Made by a program: the position numbers and the translations under genes. Below are positions 14,402 through 18,315 of a stretch of 18,315 bases of DNA, in pieces. The stretch covers positions 1-18,315 of the forward strand of contig DTVI01000348.1 of assembly GCA_012963655.1 (NCBI GenBank), given 5' to 3'. Origin of the DNA: Sulfurimonas sp. Lineage in GTDB: Bacteria > Campylobacterota > Campylobacteria > Campylobacterales > Sulfurimonadaceae. The notes under the pieces are model-generated. The model was not told where the DNA came from, made no database searches, and saw only the letters and a program-made list of their open reading frames with translations. Every line of letters starts with the position of its first letter. The first letter of the stretch is position 1.

Positions 14402-14803
14402 GTATTAAGAAAACTTCTTACTCTACTATATTCTACCTTGGCCTTTGCCGGGTCTCTTATGATTACGAATAATCCTTTTGTGTGTGATGTGGGAAAGTTT
14501 GAAATCAACTTATAAGTTGAAGTTCATTTGGCTGAAACTACAAGCACATCTACCCCCATAAATAATGTTCAGTGACCTTTTCTAGTGCTTATAGTATTGA
14601 AGAAAATGGTTTACATTCCTTTGAGATAAAATTAAAATGGCCTTTTTATGAAGAATATTTTCAGATATATCTTTAAATGAGGGATATGCTTACCTTCAAT
14701 ATATACAAGGTAAATATAATTGTTTTAAGAAGTCTTGTTAGAAGAAAACCCTTATACCCATGAGGTGTATTTTTTTGTAGATCTAGGCTGGGATTGCCTA
14801 TAA
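14402..14803 (+). pseudogene. Decayed gene for a small secreted Cys-containing protein
   Basis: Successive frames give protein-like pieces. First a signal peptide lacking its start codon, RKLLTLLYSTLAFAGS, followed by NNPFVCDVGKFEINL and a TAA at 14513-14515. The same frame continues VEVHLAETTSTSTPINNV. A shift near 14572 gives SVTFSSAYSIEENGLHSFEI, then KLKWPFYEEYFQIYL. A shift near 14676 gives EGYAYLQYIQGKYNCFKKSC. A third near 14738 gives LEENPYTHEVYFFVDLGWDC and a final TAA. Together these restore about 130 residues of a periplasmic or secreted protein with four cysteines. It begins 9 bp after the cytochrome stop, so it was probably its operon partner. No family is recognised. This accounts for nearly all of the 488-bp gap before the next gene. 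Confidence 0.65.
14505..14520. repeat. 16-bp perfect palindrome at the first stop of the dead gene
   Basis: TCAACTTATAAGTTGA equals its own reverse complement. It contains the TAA (14513-14515) that first interrupts the secreted-protein relic, between the codons for EINL and VEV. Confidence 0.6.
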
Positions 14804-14852
14804 TGGTTTGCAATTTGTTTTTTAAGTAAGAAGATACAAAAGGAAGTATAGT

Positions 14853-14858
14853 TATAAT
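14853..14858 (+). promoter_or_regulatory. -10 hexamer of the two-helix membrane protein gene
   Basis: TATAAT lies 22 bases before the ATG, with AAAAGGA between them as the ribosome-binding site. No strong -35 box is visible. Confidence 0.45.
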
Positions 14859-14880
14859 CCGCTTTTAAAAGGAAAATATT

Positions 14881-15099
14881 ATGAGTAAGAAACAAGACAA
14901 ACCCCTAAGAATACCATTTTCAATAGGACGATTTTTAGCATCAAGTATAGGACATTTTTTATTATTTTCTTCCATTATTGGAATGCTTTATCTTGCAGAT
15001 CCTAGTATGCTTGAATATGGATTTTTATTCACAGCCAGCGGTATCGCTGCTTTTATGCTAGGGATATATCATTCTTTGTATAAAAGAGAAGAGGACTAG
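14881..15099 (+). CDS. Small two-helix membrane protein, unknown function
   Basis: A 72-residue protein with a basic, polar N-terminus (MSKKQDKPLRIP) and two hydrophobic segments, about 21-40 (ASSIGHFLLFSSIIGMLYLA) and 46-65 (YGFLFTASGIAAFMLGIYHS), ending in charged KREED. The two helices would form a hairpin in the inner membrane with both ends in the cytoplasm. ATG 14881 has AAAAGGA a few bases upstream and a TATAAT farther up. It ends 11 bp from the convergent sppA stop. No family is recognised. The start signals and membrane topology make it credible. Confidence 0.78.
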   Translation: MSKKQDKPLRIPFSIGRFLASSIGHFLLFSSIIGMLYLADPSMLEYGFLFTASGIAAFMLGIYHSLYKREED

Positions 15100-15110
15100 A
15101 TTTAGAAAGC

Positions 15111-15977
15111 TTATTTTAGAGTTAAGTTAGAAAAGTATGCTCCCATAAAAGAAGCCGTTTCTCCACTAAGGCGGCGTACAAAAGAATCGATTTTATCCTC
15201 TTTTTGCCACACAGCCCTATCTACACCAGAAAGCTCAATAAGGGCTTTTTTAGCGTCATAACCCACACCCAATTTATCAATTAAACCAACCTCTTTGGCT
15301 TGAGAAGCTGTGAAGATATGTGCATCAGCAAATACAGTGTGCTTTTTAGGGTCAAGTTTTCTAGCGGTTGAAACATCATTAACAAAAAGATTATAGGTGT
15401 CATTAATAACCTTTTCAAGTTCAGCCTTTTCATCTAGTGTCCATTCTCTAGAACCTGTCCCCACTTCTTTAAACCTTCCTGCCTTAATAGTTTGAGCTGA
15501 GATACCGATTTTTTTAGCAAGTTCAGCGTAATTAGTACCTTGCATAATTACACCAATTGAACCTACCATTGAGCCAGGGTTAGCATAAATTTCATTTGCG
15601 TAAATACTAGCGTAGTAAGAACCACTAGCAATGGTTCCTGCCGCGTAAGCAATGACAGGCTTTTGTTCTTTAAGTCTTTTAATAGCTTGCATGATTTCTA
15701 TGGAAGGAGGAACAGCTCCACCTGGAGAATTAACAACAAAAAGTACACCTTTGATGTTTTTGTCTTTTCTTGCAAGCTCTAATTGTTCAACAACTAAACT
15801 CGCGTCCATAATAACACCCTGGAGTTTTATCTCAGCAAGGTTTGCAGGTTCAAGTTCGCTCTCACTAGGTGAAAATAAAAGAAAGAGTAAGAGTAAAAAA
15901 AGCATAGCTTTAAAATGTTCTTGGATAAACTTCATTATTGAGAAAAAGGGTGAAAAAATAGTCTTAAGTGTATTCAT
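15111..15977 (-). CDS. sppA: Signal peptide peptidase SppA, short form
   Basis: Inner-membrane serine protease of the S49 family that degrades cleaved signal peptides. The single N-terminal anchor spans about residues 24-36. The catalytic domain shows NSPGGAVPPS (83-92), the nucleophile S118 in IASGSYYAS, PGSMVGSIGVI (134-144) and the general-base lysine K170 in IKAGRFKEVGTGSR. At 288 residues it is the half-size type that assembles from several subunits, unlike the 618-residue duplicated enterobacterial enzyme. ATG 15977 is preceded by AGGAT. It starts 13 bp after mqnF on the same strand, so the two form an operon. The same pairing is found in Campylobacter jejuni (Cj0067-Cj0068). Confidence 0.95.
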   Translation of the reverse strand: MNTLKTIFSPFFSIMKFIQEHFKAMLFLLLLFLLFSPSESELEPANLAEIKLQGVIMDASLVVEQLELARKDKNIKGVLFVVNSPGGAVPPSIEIMQAIKRLKEQKPVIAYAAGTIASGSYYASIYANEIYANPGSMVGSIGVIMQGTNYAELAKKIGISAQTIKAGRFKEVGTGSREWTLDEKAELEKVINDTYNLFVNDVSTARKLDPKKHTVFADAHIFTASQAKEVGLIDKLGVGYDAKKALIELSGVDRAVWQKEDKIDSFVRRLSGETASFMGAYFSNLTLK

Positions 15978-15990
15978 AAATAGATCCTGT

Positions 15991-17211
15991 TTAGTTAGTT
16001 ACTTCAACGAATTTTCCGTTGATATATCGGTGTGTAAGTGGATAGTTTTGTAAGATGATGTGAAGTGGAAGTTGCTCGCTTGCTTCTTCCCCTAAGTCCA
16101 TAACAATAAGGTCTGAATTCTTACCTTCTTGTATCTCACCTGTGTTTAAATTTAATGCTTTTGCAGCGTCTATTGTAACGGAATTTAGTAAAGACTTTGC
16201 TAAGGGAAGAAGGGCTGTCTCCTTATGCATAAATAAAGCAATTTTCATTTCTTCAAAAAGACTCAAGGTGTAATTAGAACTTAAACCATCTGTTGCACAT
16301 AGCCATTTAATATTATGCCCCTTGATTATGTCTAAGTCTAAGCCTCCATTTCCCAGTAAGCGATTAGAAATAGGGCAATGAATAATACTGTGGCCATTTT
16401 CTTTGATAGCCTTATATTCATCGTCATTGGCTTGTACAACATGTGTGAAAAGAGTAGGTGTATCTTTAAATAAGGATAAAAAGTCTTTAGAGGTATTAAC
16501 TGCGTAATCTTGTTTTAAAAATTCATTAAAAAAAGGTTTTAAGTCTCCCTCATTATGATCTAGCCATTCTCTTTCAGCAGGGCTTTCGAGATAATGTGCA
16601 GATAAAGGGTACTTTTTCAGCCAAGCAATTTCTATGGCTTTTTTTATGAGAGCGGGGTGAACTGAATAGGGAGAATGAATAGCCACGCCAGGATAAAAAC
16701 CGTCTCTTTTTACTGACTCCGATGCGGCGAGTCTTGACTTAAAGTCATCTAATAAGGCATCAGCCATAGTGGCTTGAGAACCTATAATTTCATTAAAAAA
16801 GACAACATTTTGCTTAGCATTTTCAGCTGCTTCTAAATCCATACCATGGGATGATACCGCGCCAAAAGTCGTGATTCCTGAGAGTAACATCTTATGTGTA
16901 GCCACTTGCATAGCCTCGTGTGCACCTTCAATTAGGTCCTCTCTATTTTTAATAACAGAACTAAGCCAAGGCATAAAATTTCCATACTCCAGTTGGGTTT
17001 TGTTAGCGGAAAATTCTAAATGAACATGGGCATTAATAAGTCCTGGCATGACTAATGAATTAGCCGGGGTGTCAATAACTTCAGCCTCAGGGTATATTTG
17101 TATGAGCTCATCTAAGGGAGCGATTTTAATGATTGTTTTTTCGAAGGCAAGGGACTTTCCACTAATGACTTCATTATTTTGTAAGATGTAAGAAACGTTA
17201 AGAATTTTCAA
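15991..17211 (-). CDS. mqnF: Amidohydrolase-family aminofutalosine deaminase (probable)
   Basis: Metal-dependent deaminase of the amidohydrolase superfamily (chlorohydrolase/MtaD-like). Metal ligands are present: HVH (H62, H64) in GLINAHVHLEF, H206 in SAHYLES with E209, H257 in LFTHVV, and D308 in CATDGLSSN. In Campylobacterota this conserved gene beside sppA and aroQ is assigned to deamination of aminofutalosine in the futalosine route to menaquinone; that substrate is taken from family knowledge and not visible in the sequence. A related S-adenosylhomocysteine/methylthioadenosine deaminase role cannot be excluded. The 406 residues are a full-length enzyme. Translation starts at TTG 17211 with AAAGG about 10 nt upstream; the first methionine otherwise available would remove the first beta-strand. 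It is divergent from aroQ across a 104-bp spacer. Confidence 0.85.
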   Translation of the reverse strand: MKILNVSYILQNNEVISGKSLAFEKTIIKIAPLDELIQIYPEAEVIDTPANSLVMPGLINAHVHLEFSANKTQLEYGNFMPWLSSVIKNREDLIEGAHEAMQVATHKMLLSGITTFGAVSSHGMDLEAAENAKQNVVFFNEIIGSQATMADALLDDFKSRLAASESVKRDGFYPGVAIHSPYSVHPALIKKAIEIAWLKKYPLSAHYLESPAEREWLDHNEGDLKPFFNEFLKQDYAVNTSKDFLSLFKDTPTLFTHVVQANDDEYKAIKENGHSIIHCPISNRLLGNGGLDLDIIKGHNIKWLCATDGLSSNYTLSLFEEMKIALFMHKETALLPLAKSLLNSVTIDAAKALNLNTGEIQEGKNSDLIVMDLGEEASEQLPLHIILQNYPLTHRYINGKFVEVTN

Positions 17212-17259
17212 ATTATAAATACCTTTAATAAACTAAATAAAAATTATGCTTTATAAAGC

Positions 17260-17265
17260 TATAAT
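17260..17265 (+). promoter_or_regulatory. -10 hexamer of the aroQ-folK promoter
   Basis: TATAAT lies 50 bases before the aroQ ATG in the spacer shared with the divergent mqnF gene. No clear -35 box is seen. A weaker CATAAT on the minus strand (17242-17247) may serve mqnF. Confidence 0.4.
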
Positions 17266-17315
17266 ATACGCTTAAAATAATAGAACAATATAAATATCTC
17301 ACATTAAGGTAAATA

Positions 17316-17801
17316 ATGGCAAAAGTAGTCGTAATCCAAGGACCAAATTTAAACATGTTAGGCGTACGTGAACAAAATATTTACGGACCAATGAAATTAG
17401 AGCAGATTCATGCACAAATGAAAGATTTTGCAGATAAAAACAAGATTGAAATTGAGTTTTTTCAATCAAACCTTGAAGGCGAAATTGTCGACCGTATTCA
17501 AGAATGTTTAGGTGAGGCAAATGGTATTATCATTAATCCTGCTGCATATACACATACATCTATAGCTATTAGAGATGCTATTTCTGCTGTTTCTTTACCA
17601 ACTATTGAGGTTCATATTTCTAACATTCATAGAAGAGAAGAATTTCGTCAAAAGAATATGATAGCAGCTGTATGTGCTTCTTCAGTTGTAGGGTTTGGTC
17701 CTTTTGGTTACCACTTAGCAATGACAGGTATGACACAAATATTTTCTGAGATGGCAGCAATGCAAGAAGCACAAAAAGCACAAAAAGTAGCGCAGGCTTA
17801 A
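17316..17801 (+). CDS. aroQ: Type II 3-dehydroquinate dehydratase AroQ
   Basis: Catalyses dehydration of 3-dehydroquinate to 3-dehydroshikimate, step 3 of the shikimate pathway, as a cytosolic dodecamer. Family residues are all present in 161 aa: GPNLNMLG (9-16), flexible-loop R18, catalytic Y23 (NIYG), N75-P76, H80 (AAYTHTS), H100 in EVHISN and R107 in HRREEFR. ATG 17316 is preceded by TTAAGG. The Ala/Gln-rich C-terminal tail (MQEAQKAQKVAQA) is slightly longer than usual but unremarkable. folK follows after a single base, so the two are translationally coupled. Confidence 0.97.
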   Translation: MAKVVVIQGPNLNMLGVREQNIYGPMKLEQIHAQMKDFADKNKIEIEFFQSNLEGEIVDRIQECLGEANGIIINPAAYTHTSIAIRDAISAVSLPTIEVHISNIHRREEFRQKNMIAAVCASSVVGFGPFGYHLAMTGMTQIFSEMAAMQEAQKAQKVAQA

Positions 17802-17802
17802 G

Positions 17803-18315
17803 GTGCTAGAGAAGTCTTTGAATGAGAACTTAACACTTTATAGTTCTAAACTGTTTCCTTCTTTTTCTAAGGACTCATTTAAGAGATATTGTGTGACACT
17901 AGGAGTTGGTGGTAATATAGGCGACCTCCCTAGACGTTTAGAAAAGTTAAGTTGCTTTTTTAAAAGATCACCCTTGTGTGACGTAGTACAAACAGGGCCT
18001 ATTTTAAAGAACCCACCCTTTGGTTATTGTGAGCAAGATGACTTTTATAATACCGTCATCTTAATCAAAACAAACCTTAGACCAAGGGCTTTTTTAAAAT
18101 ATGTCTTAGAGGTTGAACGTAAGTTTGGACGTAAAAGAAGTTTTTCTAATGCTCCAAGAACCTTAGATATAGATATGATTTTTTATGAAAATGTAAAAAT
18201 GAAAAGTACAAAACTAACACTTCCCCATCCTGATTGGATGAACAGGAAAAGTGTTATCATCCCAATGGCTTATATGGAGCATTTGAAAAACTTCTTTTAC
18301 GTCCAAACTTACGTT
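17803..18315 (+). CDS. folK: Pyrophosphokinase FolK, 3' end missing
   Basis: 2-amino-4-hydroxy-6-hydroxymethyldihydropteridine pyrophosphokinase, which transfers pyrophosphate from ATP to the pterin in folate synthesis. The frame is open for 171 codons to the window edge and so is partial. HPPK motifs are clear: TLGVGGNIGDLPRRLE, DDFYNTVILI, the ATP/Mg signature FGRKRSFSNAPRTLDIDMIFY (with RTLDID central) and LPHPDWMNRKSVIIPM. About 30 residues precede the core, as in Campylobacterota homologues. The start is taken as GTG 17803, one base after the aroQ stop, implying coupled translation; TTG 17818 is an alternative. In C. jejuni, folK also adjoins aroQ. Confidence 0.93.
   Translation, partial: MLEKSLNENLTLYSSKLFPSFSKDSFKRYCVTLGVGGNIGDLPRRLEKLSCFFKRSPLCDVVQTGPILKNPPFGYCEQDDFYNTVILIKTNLRPRAFLKYVLEVERKFGRKRSFSNAPRTLDIDMIFYENVKMKSTKLTLPHPDWMNRKSVIIPMAYMEHLKNFFYVQTYV

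Noticed and set aside
15652..16053. A 133-codon plus-strand frame opposite sppA and the mqnF end
   Set aside because: It is antisense to two strongly supported genes, has no start signals and spans their junction.

Overview
The window is AT-rich bacterial chromosome and most likely comes from a member of the Campylobacterota (Arcobacter-, Sulfurimonas- or Sulfurospirillum-like; genus not resolved). The main reasons are the right-hand block, folK-aroQ divergent from a futalosine-pathway amidohydrolase (mqnF) and sppA, which is the arrangement known from Campylobacter jejuni (Cj0065c-Cj0068). The short ThiC and the histidine-kinase core with the IAHQWRQPL H-box also fit this phylum.

Layout. 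(1) 1-2710: thiC and an mrp/apbC-type P-loop ATPase in one orientation, separated by a perfect dyad that includes the thiC stop and followed by two hairpins. (2) 2816-5874: a decayed signalling locus. A membrane histidine kinase is broken by two in-frame stops but is otherwise intact, and a 24-codon relic of a second, paralogous kinase tail lies just beyond it. The kinase is divergent from an intact REC-REC-GGDEF diguanylate cyclase. (3) 5885-6256: a minus-strand frame interrupted by one stop, possibly another dead gene. (4) 6484-8905: a siroheme nitrite/sulfite reductase and a small membrane protein with its own promoter. (5) 9100-11140: a leucine-rich-repeat protein kinase convergent with a SpoU-family RNA methyltransferase whose start codon sits inside a 27-bp palindrome. 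(6) 11182-14803: a coiled-coil membrane protein, an eight-heme cytochrome c and a decayed secreted-protein gene, all in one orientation, with an unrelated protein-coding relic upstream on the other strand. (7) 14881-18315: a two-helix membrane protein, then mqnF-sppA on the minus strand and aroQ-folK on the plus strand; folK runs off the end of the window.

How the genes work together. thiC, aroQ, folK and mqnF belong to biosynthesis of thiamine, aromatic compounds, folate and menaquinone. Mrp is an Fe-S cluster carrier, and the reductase needs siroheme and a [4Fe-4S] cluster. The best candidate for an undescribed unit is the pairing of the coiled-coil membrane protein with the membrane-anchored octaheme cytochrome, formerly followed by a small secreted protein. 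I recognise the cytochrome class but not the function of the unit.

A striking general feature is gene decay. At least two genes are clearly broken (the kinase and the secreted protein), one kinase tail is a relic, and two more minus-strand frames look like remnants, all between conserved housekeeping blocks. I saw no tRNA or rRNA gene, CRISPR array, transposase, integrase or insertion sequence.
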